Shown here: positions 8,619 to 16,202 of the stretch, piece by piece | Layout: each line of letters begins with the position of its first letter | How positions within the stretch are numbered: the first letter of the stretch is position 1 | NCBI GenBank assembly: GCA_002427995.1 | Contig: DIZV01000096.1 | Location: 1-36,316, forward strand | From: Chloroflexi bacterium UBA6019 | GTDB lineage: Bacteria; Chloroflexota; Dormibacteria; Dormibacterales; Dormibacteraceae | DNA: 36,316 nucleotides | Direction: 5' to 3' | The notes under the pieces: model-generated | What the model was told of the DNA's origin: nothing | What the model saw: the letters and a program-made list of their open reading frames with translations, nothing else | The model's database searches: none | Made by a program: the position numbers and the translations under genes

Positions 8619-9066
8619 GGTCTCCGGACGATAGCAGCCGCCCGGCGACCCAGACGTATCCGTCGGGGTCCTCCAGGTAGCACTCGCGCCAGCCGTGGCC
8701 CGGGAAATCGGCCGCTGGCAGCAGGATCGTGGTCCCTCTCGCTCGCGCCCGCGCCTCAACCTCGTCGGGGTCGGGTCCGAGCAGGCGAACCTCGGCTCCG
8801 AGCCCGCGTCTTTCGCCCGCGACAAGGCGGGAATGCCAGGGCATGTGCTCCCAGGTGTGGTCGGCATGGAGCTGGACCTTGAAGGCAGCGAGCTCGAGCG
8901 CCGCGAAGTCGGCGTCGCTGTAGTGGGCCGTGAAGCCGAGCACCTCGGTGTAGAAGGGGAGACTGCGGGCGATGTCGCGGACGATGAAGTTCAGCGACGC
9001 GCCGGCCAGGGTGGCGCCGTACTCGGGCGGCGATTGCCACGGTTCGCCCGTCCGCCCCCTCGTCAC
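8611..9066 (-). CDS. VOC-superfamily (glyoxalase/bleomycin-resistance-like) protein
   Basis: A 151-residue protein with one vicinal-oxygen-chelate domain made of two beta-alpha-beta modules. The first is SLNFIVRDIARSLPFYTEVLGF with a later LHADHTWEH segment. The second is GLGAEVRLLGPDPDEVEARA followed by WRECYLEDPDGYVW. A metal-binding Glu/His set is plausible (ECYLEDPDG) but not complete enough to assign glyoxalase I activity, so the substrate is unknown. The start is a GTG at 9066, 9 bases after the FAD oxidoreductase gene. The C-terminus overlaps the next gene by 8 bases, which implies an operon. Confidence 0.85.
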   Translation of the reverse strand: MTRGRTGEPWQSPPEYGATLAGASLNFIVRDIARSLPFYTEVLGFTAHYSDADFAALELAAFKVQLHADHTWEHMPWHSRLVAGERRGLGAEVRLLGPDPDEVEARARARGTTILLPAADFPGHGWRECYLEDPDGYVWVAGRLLSSGDRG

Positions 9067-9075
9067 CAGCGCCGC

Positions 9076-10299
9076 CTAATCCTTGAGGTTGGTGGGGTCG
9101 AGCAGCTCCTCTCGGGGCCGGGTGATCCGCTCCCGGGAGCGCATGATCTCGATCAGCTTCTTGCGGCCCTTGGGCGGTCCGATCATGATCGCCCCGACCA
9201 GCCGGTCATCGAGGAAGAAGAGCTTGCGGAAGAACTTCTCCTCCAACGAGAAGGTGCGGACGGACTCCAGGTCGGGCTGGACGTCGGGGGTCACCCCCAT
9301 CACCGCCATCGTCGAGCCGAACATCGTCGTCGTGTAGGTCGGCACGTCGAAGAACTCCTCGTCGCCACCCGCCATGTTGACGGCGGCGACCTTGCCATGG
9401 GCCATCGCGTTGTCCCAGGTTCCCATCTGGTTGTGCTTGCCCACCATCACGTCGAAGAAGACGGCGATGTCGCCCGCGGCGTAGACGTCGGGGAGGCTCG
9501 TGCGAAGCCGCGAGTCGGTGACGATCCCCTTCCGCAGCTCGGCCCCCGCTGCCTCGACCGGCTCGGTGTAGTACTTGAGGCCGACGCCGTAGCAGAGCGC
9601 GTCGAACTCCACCCGGCGCCCCTTCTCGGTCTCCACCAGGAAGTGGCCGTTGCTGGACGCAAAGCGCTTCGCCTCGTCTTCGAGGATGAACTCGACGCCC
9701 ATCTCCTCGCCCAGCCGGCGACACAGCTCGCCACCCTCGACGTCGAGCACGTAGCGGAGAAAACGCGGGCCGCGCATCAGCCAGGTGACCTTGACGCCGC
9801 GGTGCGCGATGCCCTCGGCGAGCTCGTAGGCGATGAAGCTGCCGCCCATCACGAGCACTCGCTCCGACCGGTCCGCGGCGGCGATGATGGCATTGGTGTC
9901 GTCCAGCGTCTGGAAGCCGAGGACGCAGGGTAGCTCGGCGGCGCCGTGCCAGGGCGGCGGTGCCGGCTGGCCGCCGGTCGCGACCAGCAGGGCGTCATAG
10001 GGAAAGTCGCCGGCCTTTTCAGTGTGAACGACCTTCTTAACCGGGTCGACCGCCGTCGCCCAGGTCTCGAAATGGATCTCCAGGTTGCGCGCCGCGTAGT
10101 CCTCGACCGTTCGCATGAGGACCTTCTCCTCCCGGACCTGGCCGCGGAGGTAGCGGGGCAGGGCGACGCGGTTGTAGAGGGGGTGGCGCTCGGCGGCGAG
10201 CATGACGATCGAGCACTCGGAGTCCTGGACGCGGAGCGCCTCGGCGCAGGTCTGGCCCGCGATCCCGTTGCCGAGGATGACGTAGCGGCGGGTGGACAG
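9076..10299 (-). CDS. NAD(P)/FAD-dependent oxidoreductase (nitrite/rubredoxin reductase-like)
   Basis: About 407 residues with the two-dinucleotide-binding-domain fold: the FAD-binding RRYVILGNGIAGQTCAEAL at the N-terminus, ATGG at the domain end, the NAD(P)-binding VLVMGGSFIAYELAEGIAHRG, and the C-terminal FAD motif LPDVYAAGDIAVF. It resembles the NAD(P)H-dependent reductases that serve rubredoxin, ferredoxin or nitrite reductase, and no redox-active CxxC is visible. The start is uncertain. The only canonical start is a GTG at 10407, which would overlap the upstream GNAT gene by about 100 bases and add 36 unconserved residues. A CTG at 10299 lies directly before the FAD motif and 5 bases after the GNAT stop, and I chose that. 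Confidence 0.85.
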   Translation of the reverse strand: MSTRRYVILGNGIAGQTCAEALRVQDSECSIVMLAAERHPLYNRVALPRYLRGQVREEKVLMRTVEDYAARNLEIHFETWATAVDPVKKVVHTEKAGDFPYDALLVATGGQPAPPPWHGAAELPCVLGFQTLDDTNAIIAAADRSERVLVMGGSFIAYELAEGIAHRGVKVTWLMRGPRFLRYVLDVEGGELCRRLGEEMGVEFILEDEAKRFASSNGHFLVETEKGRRVEFDALCYGVGLKYYTEPVEAAGAELRKGIVTDSRLRTSLPDVYAAGDIAVFFDVMVGKHNQMGTWDNAMAHGKVAAVNMAGGDEEFFDVPTYTTTMFGSTMAVMGVTPDVQPDLESVRTFSLEEKFFRKLFFLDDRLVGAIMIGPPKGRKKLIEIMRSRERITRPREELLDPTNLKD

Positions 10300-10304
10300 G
10301 GCTC

Positions 10305-11156
10305 TTACAACCTCAGCGCGAAGTAGGAGATCCGGAAGGGTTCGGACTCGGAATCGTATCCGGTCGCGGCGAAGTCCTTCTCCCCGGGGTGACCGTCGGG
10401 CGCCCACAGATTGACGCCTTCCATGCCGAGGGTGTCGGCCTCGAAGCGGAGAGCCAGGAGCAGGTCCTGGAGCGGGGCCCCCGAGCCGCTGACGAAATAG
10501 GCCCAGAGGCCATCACCGTCCCAGCTATCGCGGACCGCGGCCAGGGCTCGTCCGCCCGCGGTGACCCGGAGGGCGCCCTCGTCGGCCAGGCGTCGGAGCA
10601 GCTCCGCGTCGAGGTCGAGTGCCCATTCCCCATTGGCGAGGACTCCACCGTAGGCGGCGATCGCCGGGTCCTGCTGGAGGGTGGCGAGCAGCCGTCCCGC
10701 ATCACCGGGCGCCGGCATCCGGGCCGGCTCGTCGCCCTCCAGGCGGCGACCGCGCCAGACCCGCGGGGCTACCAGAAGCCGGAAGCCGGCCGACTGGAAG
10801 AGGGAGATCGCATCCGGGTTGGCGGTCGCCAGGCGCAGCTCTCGGAAGCCGAGGCCGCGGGCCTGGGCCGCGGCGGCGGTCAGCATCGCCCGCGCCAGTC
10901 CCTGCCGGCGGTGGCTGGAGGCGACTCGAAGGCCCTCGTACCAGGCGACGCCGGCAGCGATCGGTCGCAACCGCTGGACGCCCACCAGTTCACCCTCGAG
11001 CTCGGCGGCCTGGAACCAGGCGCCGGGGTCGGCGAGCCAATCGTCGAAGACCCGCGGGAGGTAGTCGTGACCTTCCCACACGTCGGCCGTGATCGAGGCC
11101 ACCCGCTCGCGGTCGGTCGGCCGGACGGGCCTGATCTCTACCGACGTGGACGCCAA
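10305..11156 (-). CDS. GNAT-family acetyltransferase with two tandem domains
   Basis: A 283-residue protein. The first domain (about 5-150) is a complete GNAT fold, with the acetyl-CoA pyrophosphate loop in VASSHRRQGLARAML and the C-terminal ATANPDAISLFQSAGF strand-helix typical of N-acetyltransferases. The second half (about 160-283) looks like a degenerate partner domain that ends in an aromatic-rich strand. The substrate is unknown. The TTG at 11156 was chosen because it precedes the domain directly (ASTSVEIRPVRPTD). It overlaps the end of the upstream methyltransferase gene by 19 bases, so the two are probably co-translated. Confidence 0.85.
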   Translation of the reverse strand: MASTSVEIRPVRPTDRERVASITADVWEGHDYLPRVFDDWLADPGAWFQAAELEGELVGVQRLRPIAAGVAWYEGLRVASSHRRQGLARAMLTAAAAQARGLGFRELRLATANPDAISLFQSAGFRLLVAPRVWRGRRLEGDEPARMPAPGDAGRLLATLQQDPAIAAYGGVLANGEWALDLDAELLRRLADEGALRVTAGGRALAAVRDSWDGDGLWAYFVSGSGAPLQDLLLALRFEADTLGMEGVNLWAPDGHPGEKDFAATGYDSESEPFRISYFALRL

Positions 11157-11932
11157 TGCGCAACCCCCGAGCTTCCCCGGCCCCGGCCGTAGACCAGCCT
11201 GCCCGCCTCCTCGACCAGGTTCTCCCCCACCCACGCCGCGGCCCTGGCCTCGTTCCAGGCGCTGGCGAGGGGCGGCCGGTACTCCTCTTCGAACTCCGCC
11301 AGGTCAGCCCAGGACTGGAAGCCCTCGTATTCGAGCACCCCGACCTCGGCGCGGATTCCGAGCTGCTCGAGCAGGTTCCAGAGGTCCCCGAATTGGGGCT
11401 GCCGCGCCCGAGCCGTGCCAGTCATCAGCTCCCAGAGCGGGTCGGAGGGCGTCCGTAGCTGTGCATGGCGCAGCTGGATGAAGACCCGCTCGACCGCCGT
11501 CGCCTCCAGCTTGGCGATGAACGCCGGGGCGTCGGCCGTCCCGTAGAGAACGTGGCAGCAGATGACGAGGTCGGCCGGCGCCGGCTCGGCCAGCTCCCAG
11601 TCGGCAGCTATCACGGTCATGTTCTCCTTCGCCGGGATCAGGTCGCGCATGCCCTGGGAGGGCTCGACCGCGGTGACCCAGTCGAGCCGGTCGGCCAGCG
11701 GCGCCGCGTAGCGCCCGGCCCCGGCGCCGACATCGACCAGCGTCCGGTGCGGCTCGAGCCAGGGCTCCAGCAGCTCCAGGAACCCGTCCCGGCGGTCGTT
11801 GGTGGCGGCGGCGAAGCTGCGGGCCCGCTTGTCCCAGTACCGGGGGTCGTGGAAGCTCGAGGCCTGCGCCTGGCGGGCTTCGACGAGCCGCCTCCAGTGC
11901 TCCGTCCAGTCGGTCTCCAGCAGCGGGTCCAA
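11138..11932 (-). CDS. Class I SAM-dependent methyltransferase
   Basis: A 264-residue protein with a Rossmann methyltransferase core: motif I LVDVGAGAGRYAAPLA near residue 65, the acidic residue at the end of strand 2 (VTAVEPSQGM), and PADLVICCHVLYG as motif IV. The N-terminus (WTEHWRRLVEARQ) and the YWDKRARSFAA segment recall small-molecule methyltransferases of the UbiE type, but the acceptor is unknown. The start is a TTG at 11932. No Shine-Dalgarno sequence is visible, and unlike most first genes here it has no good TANNNT at short distance. It is the first gene of the long minus-strand run and is divergent from thyX. Confidence 0.85.
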   Translation of the reverse strand: MDPLLETDWTEHWRRLVEARQAQASSFHDPRYWDKRARSFAAATNDRRDGFLELLEPWLEPHRTLVDVGAGAGRYAAPLADRLDWVTAVEPSQGMRDLIPAKENMTVIAADWELAEPAPADLVICCHVLYGTADAPAFIAKLEATAVERVFIQLRHAQLRTPSDPLWELMTGTARARQPQFGDLWNLLEQLGIRAEVGVLEYEGFQSWADLAEFEEEYRPPLASAWNEARAAAWVGENLVEEAGRLVYGRGRGSSGVAHWRPRR

Positions 11933-11977
11933 GGCGCCAAGTACTTTGTCACAGCCGCTCGCCCGGATATCCCCCGG

Positions 11978-12018
11978 CTGTGCACAGGTTATCCGCAGAT
12001 CGGGCCTGCTTATCCCAA
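11978..12018. promoter_or_regulatory. DnaA-box-like cluster in the thyX upstream region
   Basis: Within 41 bases there are TTATCCGCA (11989-11997, one mismatch to the consensus TTATCCACA), TTATCCCAA (12010-12018, two mismatches) and the adjacent palindromic CTGTGCACAG (11978-11987). Regulation of thyX or of the divergent methyltransferase by DnaA is inference. No dnaA, dnaN or rpmH gene is nearby, so this is not called an origin. Confidence 0.35.
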
Positions 12019-12038
12019 AATGTAGTGGGTCGCGGCGC

Positions 12039-12067
12039 TTGCAGTCGCAGGATGTGGGGTCTAAGAT
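12039..12067 (+). promoter_or_regulatory. Sigma-70-type promoter of thyX
   Basis: TTGCAG (12039-12044), a 17-base spacer, then TAAGAT (12062-12067), and 7 bases later the GTG start codon. This is the only start region in the window where both a reasonable -35 and a -10 at ideal spacing can be seen. The short distance to the GTG implies a leaderless mRNA. Confidence 0.65.
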
Positions 12068-12074
12068 TCCGGCC

Positions 12075-13697
12075 GTGAGCCTGGCACCCTCTCCCGCGGA
12101 ACCTTCCTCGGTCGCTGCCGACGGAGGTTTCAGCGCCGGCGAGGCGGCCTCGATCGGCCGCTACTTCACCAACCTCGATCGCGACGTGTTCGCCCTCCGC
12201 AACCTGCCCGAGGTCGTCAAGGGGGCGCTCTTCTCGCGCTATTCGCGAACCGAGAAGAGCCTCCGGCGGGTGCTTCTGGAAGAGTTCCTGCAGGAGCCCG
12301 ACGCGGGGCTCGACCGGCTCGGGGTCGAATCGGAGAGGGACTCTGAGGTCGCGACCCGCAGGGCGGAAGAGTTCTATGAGCGGGTCCTGGTCGGCTACGG
12401 CGATGACTCGGTCGCCGAGCTGGCAGGCGCTCACCTCGCTGTAGAGCGGGTCTCGACCCTCGCCGCGAAGGCGCTCCAGGATTCCCGAATCGGCCTCTCG
12501 CCGCTGGAGAAGTCCACCCGTTACGTGCGGTTTGACCGCCCCGGCCCCGACGGGCGATACAACTACTATCGCTCGCCGGAGCTCTCCCACCGCGTCTACG
12601 AGCTCGCGGCGGACCACCTCTTCGACACCTTCTCGGACCTGCTCGAGGTGGTTCTCGGCAAAGTCCGCGCGAGCTACCCGCCCGATCCCGAGGAGACGGA
12701 GCGCGCCTGGAAGTCGGCAACCCGAGCCAAGTCTCTCGACATCCTTCGCGGCCTCCTGCCCGCGGGGACGCTGACCAACCTCGGGCTCTATGGCAACGGC
12801 CGTGCCTTCGAGTACCTGATCACCAAGATGGCGGGCCAGGACCTGCCCGAGTGCCGCCGGCTGGCGGGCGAGATGCATGGCGAGCTCACCCAGGTGATCC
12901 CCTCCTTCGTCCGCCGGGCGATCGACGACAAGTACGGCCGGCCCGCCGCCCTCCGACTCCGAGCGCAGTCCGAGCAGCTCCGGCTCCTCGCCCCCGAGGG
13001 CGCCGACCCCGGCGCGGGCACCACGGTGCGGCTGGTCGAGTACGACCAGGACGCGGAGCGGAAGGTCGTCGCGGCCGCCCTCTTTCCCCACTCGGCGATC
13101 CCGCTCGTGGAGTTGCAGGAGACGTGGGTCGACCCGGGCCCGGTGCTGGACGCTCTGCTCGGCGACCGCGCCAACCGCCGTCATCGCGCCCCGCGCGCCC
13201 TCGAGCACGCTTCCTACACCTTCGAGGTGGTCGCCAACTTCGCGGCCTACCGCGACCTCCAGCGCCACCGGATGCTCACTCAGGATCGCCAGCTGCTGGG
13301 CTGCTCGCTCGGCTATGACGTGCCCCGCCAGGTTGTCGAAATGGGTTTGGAGGAGCGCTACACGGTGGCGATGGACGCGGCCCGCGCCGCCTGGCAGCTG
13401 CTCGAGGCCGACTGCGGACCCGTGCTGGCGCAGTACGTCGTGCCCCTCGGCTTCCGGGTCCGCTGGTACTTCAAGGCCTCGCTCCGCGAGATCTACCACC
13501 TCTGCGAGCTGCGGACGACACCCCAGGGCCACCCCGACTACCGGCTGGTGGCCCAGCAGATGTTCCGCCGCGTCTACGAGGTCCATCCCCGCCTCGCCCA
13601 GTACGCGCGCTTCGTCGACCTGGGCCCGGGCGACGAGCTGGAGCGGCGCGCCTCCGAGCGCCGGATCGACCAGAAGCTGAAAGCGCTCAGCTCCTAG
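12075..13697 (+). CDS. thyX: FAD-dependent thymidylate synthase ThyX, fused double-domain form
   Basis: A 540-residue protein made of two ThyX-like halves; ordinary ThyX is about 220-250 residues. ThyX makes dTMP from dUMP using methylene-tetrahydrofolate, NADPH and FAD. The N-terminal half contains SRIGLSPLEKSTRY near residue 138, which keeps the ExSxRY end of the ThyX signature. The C-terminal half contains DLQRHRMLTQDRQLLG near 397, which keeps the RHR start, and the C-terminal ThyX helix KASLREIYHLCELR near 467. ThyX active sites form between subunits, so the halves may complement each other in a pseudo-dimer (inference). The start GTG at 12075 lies 7 bases after a clear -10. The asparaginase gene follows after 7 bases. 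Confidence 0.9.
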   Translation: MSLAPSPAEPSSVAADGGFSAGEAASIGRYFTNLDRDVFALRNLPEVVKGALFSRYSRTEKSLRRVLLEEFLQEPDAGLDRLGVESERDSEVATRRAEEFYERVLVGYGDDSVAELAGAHLAVERVSTLAAKALQDSRIGLSPLEKSTRYVRFDRPGPDGRYNYYRSPELSHRVYELAADHLFDTFSDLLEVVLGKVRASYPPDPEETERAWKSATRAKSLDILRGLLPAGTLTNLGLYGNGRAFEYLITKMAGQDLPECRRLAGEMHGELTQVIPSFVRRAIDDKYGRPAALRLRAQSEQLRLLAPEGADPGAGTTVRLVEYDQDAERKVVAAALFPHSAIPLVELQETWVDPGPVLDALLGDRANRRHRAPRALEHASYTFEVVANFAAYRDLQRHRMLTQDRQLLGCSLGYDVPRQVVEMGLEERYTVAMDAARAAWQLLEADCGPVLAQYVVPLGFRVRWYFKASLREIYHLCELRTTPQGHPDYRLVAQQMFRRVYEVHPRLAQYARFVDLGPGDELERRASERRIDQKLKALSS

Positions 13698-13704
13698 GCA
13701 GCCG

Positions 13705-14550
13705 TTGGAGGCGCCGCGGAGGACGCTGGTCGTGCACGGCGGTGCCGGAGACTGGTCCGAGGAGCTGCGGGCGAAGGCAATGGCCGGCATCGATCGTGCG
13801 CTCGACGCCGGCCTGGCGGCGTTCGACGGCGGTCCCCTGGAGGCCTGCCTGGCCGCGGTCCGCGTGCTCGAAGATGATCCGCTCTTCAACGCGGGCATCG
13901 GGGCAACTCTCAACTCGGAAGGCTTCGTCGAGCACGACGCCGCGGTGATGGAGGGACGCGACCTCCGCGCCGGCGCGGTCGGCGCCGTTCGCGGCATCCG
14001 CCACCCGGTCGACCTGGCCCGGGCAGTGATGGATGACGGCCGCCACGTTCTGCTGGTGGGCGATGGCGCGTCCCGCTTCGCTGCCTCCGCCGGTGTCGAG
14101 ACGGCCGACCCTGCGATCTTCCTCGTCGATCGCCGCCGCCGGCAGCTGGATGAGTGGCGGCGCGGCGACGGCGACACCGTCGGCGCGGTGGCCTTCGAGG
14201 ACGGGCACCTTGCCGCCGCGGTTTCGACCGGCGGCTACACCGGCAAGCTGCCGGGCCGGGTCGGCGACAGTCCCATCCCCGGGGCTGGGCTTTATGCCGA
14301 CGATCGCCTCGGTGCGGCGGTCGGGACCGGCACCGGCGAGTTGTTCATCCGCCTCGTCCTCGCCAAGTTCGCGGTCGAACAGATGGCCTCGGTCAACGCG
14401 GCGGAAGCCGCGACCGGGGCAATCGATCTGCTCGACCGGCGACTCCAGGGCCGCGGCGGCATCATCACGGTGGACCGGGAGGGCCGCGCTGGGGCCGCCT
14501 TCAACACCGGCTGGATGCCCTGGGGCGACCGAACCGACGCGACACCATAA
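13705..14550 (+). CDS. Isoaspartyl peptidase / L-asparaginase (Ntn hydrolase)
   Basis: A 281-residue plant-type asparaginase that would hydrolyse beta-aspartyl peptides or L-asparagine. The N-terminus has the family start TLVVHGGAGDW, followed by FNAGIGATLNSEG. The catalytic threonine is Thr158 in GDTVGAVAF, where the precursor would self-cleave before Thr. It is followed by the substrate loop STGGYTGKLPGRVGDSPIPG and GTGTGELFIR. The start TTG at 13705 is 7 bases after the thyX stop, so it is probably co-transcribed with thyX. It shares the theme of isoaspartyl-damage repair with pcm 12 kb away, though they are not in one operon. Confidence 0.93.
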   Translation: MEAPRRTLVVHGGAGDWSEELRAKAMAGIDRALDAGLAAFDGGPLEACLAAVRVLEDDPLFNAGIGATLNSEGFVEHDAAVMEGRDLRAGAVGAVRGIRHPVDLARAVMDDGRHVLLVGDGASRFAASAGVETADPAIFLVDRRRRQLDEWRRGDGDTVGAVAFEDGHLAAAVSTGGYTGKLPGRVGDSPIPGAGLYADDRLGAAVGTGTGELFIRLVLAKFAVEQMASVNAAEAATGAIDLLDRRLQGRGGIITVDREGRAGAAFNTGWMPWGDRTDATP

Positions 14551-14553
14551 CCT
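14548..14553 (+). promoter_or_regulatory. -10 element built on the asparaginase stop codon
   Basis: TAACCT, whose TAA is the stop codon of the asparaginase gene, lies 7 bases before the GTG of the thiamine-diphosphate enzyme. It fits TANNNT. No clear -35 and no Shine-Dalgarno sequence are seen. Confidence 0.45.
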
Positions 14554-14560
14554 TTAGGCG

Positions 14561-16189
14561 GTGCCAGAGTCGGGCAATACCGGTGAGCTGATCGTCCTCG
14601 CCCTCGAGGCGGCGGGGACGAGCCACCTGTTCACTCTGAACGGCGCGCATATCTGGCCGATGCTGATGGGCTCGGTCGCGCACGGGATCCGGGTGGTCGA
14701 CACCCGGCATGAGCAGACCGCAACCTTCGCGGCGGAGGGCTGGTCGAAGGTCACCCGCCAATGCGGGGTGGCGACCGTCACCGCCGGCCCCGGCGTCACC
14801 AACGCGATCTCCCCGGTCGCGGCAGCGCACTCCAACGACAGCCCGCTCCTGCTCGTCGGGGGCCGGGCGCCGGAGGCGCGATGGGGGATGGGCTCGCTCC
14901 AGGAACTCGACCACCCGCCACTGCTGCGGACGATCACCAAACGGGCCTCGACCCTCAAGTCCGCCGCGCAGGCCTACGGGGCGACCGTCGAGGCGATGGC
15001 TCTGGCGCTCTCGCCGCGCACCGGTCCGGTCTTCTTCGACGTCCCCTTCGACACCTTCCTCGCCGGCGAGGATTTCCCAGCCGAGCGGCCCCAGCCGGAG
15101 CCGAACCGCGGCGCGTCACCCGACCCGGACCAGGTGAGGAGGATCGCAGCACTCCTCCGGGAGGCTCGACAACCCGCGGTGATCGCCGGCAGCGGCGTCT
15201 GGTGGGCGCACGGGGAGGACGCGTTACGCCGCTTCGCCGAAGCTGCCGACCTCCCCGTTTACACCAACGGGCTGGCGCGCGGGATGCTGCCGCCCGCGCA
15301 TCGCCTCTTCCGCTCCCGCTCGCGCTCGGCGGGCCTCGGCCAGGCCGACCTCGTCCTCGTGGTCGGAGTGCCGCTCGACTTCCGACTCAACTGGGGCCAG
15401 CCCCCGGTGCTGCTCGACGGCGGCAAGATCGTCTACGTCGACGCCGACGACTTCCGCAAGCACCGGGAGCCGGCGGCCGCCCTCTACGGGGACATCGCCG
15501 CGGCCCTGGACGCGCTCGCGCAGGCTTGCCGGGACAGCCCCCGCCACGATCGGTGGCTGGCGGAGCTGGCGGATCGGGAGAGCGCCGCCCGCGAGAAGGA
15601 CCGCGCGATGTTCGAGTCCACCTCCTCGCCGATCCATCCCGCCCGCCTGGTGTCCGAGGTCGGCGCCTTCCTCGACCCGGACGCGATCGTCGTCGGCGAC
15701 GGGGGCGACTACGTGAGCTTCGCCGGCCGCTACCTCGAGCGGCCGGGGCCGGGACAGTTCATCGACCCCGGTCCCTTCGGCTGCCTGGGCTCCGGGCCCG
15801 GGTACGCCCTGGCGGCCAAGCTGGCGCACCCCGACCGGCAGGTTGTGTTGTTGAGCGGCGACGGCGCCTTCGGCTTCAGCGCGATGGAGTTCGACACGCT
15901 CGTCCGCCACCGGGTGCCGGTCATCTGCGTCATCGGCAACAACGGCATCTGGGCGACCGAGAAGCACCCGATGCTCAACCTGCTCGGCACGGCGATCGCA
16001 GCGGACCTTCGGCCGGGGACTCGGTACGACAAGGTGGTCGAGGCGCTCGGCGGCCACGGCGAGCTGGTCGAGCACCCGGACGGCATCCGACCAGCACTGG
16101 AACGGGCGGCAAAGGCGGGGGTGCCTGCCTGCGTCAACGTGATTTGCGACCCCGACGCCGAGTACCCGCGTTCATCTGTCCTCATGTAG
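14561..16189 (+). CDS. Thiamine diphosphate-dependent enzyme (acetolactate synthase / 2-hydroxyacyl-CoA lyase-like)
   Basis: A 542-residue protein with the three-domain layout of the acetolactate synthase superfamily. The N-terminal pyrimidine-binding domain has the activating glutamate in DTRHEQTATFAAEGWSKVT and GPGVTNAISPVAAAHSNDSP. A central Rossmann-like domain starts near residue 190. The C-terminal pyrophosphate domain has the Mg-ThDP motif GDGAFGFSAMEFDTL and the closing GNNGIW. The overall character (short N-terminus, end in NVICDPDAEYPRSS) is closer to oxalyl-CoA decarboxylase/2-hydroxyacyl-CoA lyase than to true IlvB, and no small regulatory subunit gene is beside it. The substrate is unresolved. 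The start is GTG 14561. Confidence 0.87.
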   Translation: MPESGNTGELIVLALEAAGTSHLFTLNGAHIWPMLMGSVAHGIRVVDTRHEQTATFAAEGWSKVTRQCGVATVTAGPGVTNAISPVAAAHSNDSPLLLVGGRAPEARWGMGSLQELDHPPLLRTITKRASTLKSAAQAYGATVEAMALALSPRTGPVFFDVPFDTFLAGEDFPAERPQPEPNRGASPDPDQVRRIAALLREARQPAVIAGSGVWWAHGEDALRRFAEAADLPVYTNGLARGMLPPAHRLFRSRSRSAGLGQADLVLVVGVPLDFRLNWGQPPVLLDGGKIVYVDADDFRKHREPAAALYGDIAAALDALAQACRDSPRHDRWLAELADRESAAREKDRAMFESTSSPIHPARLVSEVGAFLDPDAIVVGDGGDYVSFAGRYLERPGPGQFIDPGPFGCLGSGPGYALAAKLAHPDRQVVLLSGDGAFGFSAMEFDTLVRHRVPVICVIGNNGIWATEKHPMLNLLGTAIAADLRPGTRYDKVVEALGGHGELVEHPDGIRPALERAAKAGVPACVNVICDPDAEYPRSSVLM

Positions 16190-16192
16190 ATT
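16187..16192 (+). promoter_or_regulatory. -10 element built on the stop codon before glutamate dehydrogenase
   Basis: TAGATT, whose TAG is the stop codon of the upstream ThDP enzyme, lies 10 bases before the glutamate dehydrogenase ATG. No convincing -35 or Shine-Dalgarno sequence is visible. Confidence 0.45.
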
Positions 16193-16202
16193 TGACAGCC
16201 CG

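Noticed and set aside
11978..12060. Replication origin suggested by the DnaA-box-like sequences
   Set aside because: Only two imperfect boxes, no AT-rich unwinding region, and no dnaA, dnaN, gyrB, rpmH or parAB genes nearby.
11949..14177. 742-codon antisense frame across thyX and the asparaginase gene
   Set aside because: Both plus-strand genes have complete family motifs. The antisense product shows no domain and only GC-skewed composition.
6168..16189. Oxalate degradation cluster (OFA-like MFS, CoA ligase, oxalyl-CoA decarboxylase-like enzyme)
   Set aside because: The genes lie on opposite strands 7-8 kb apart, no formyl-CoA transferase is present, and the family assignments are too broad.
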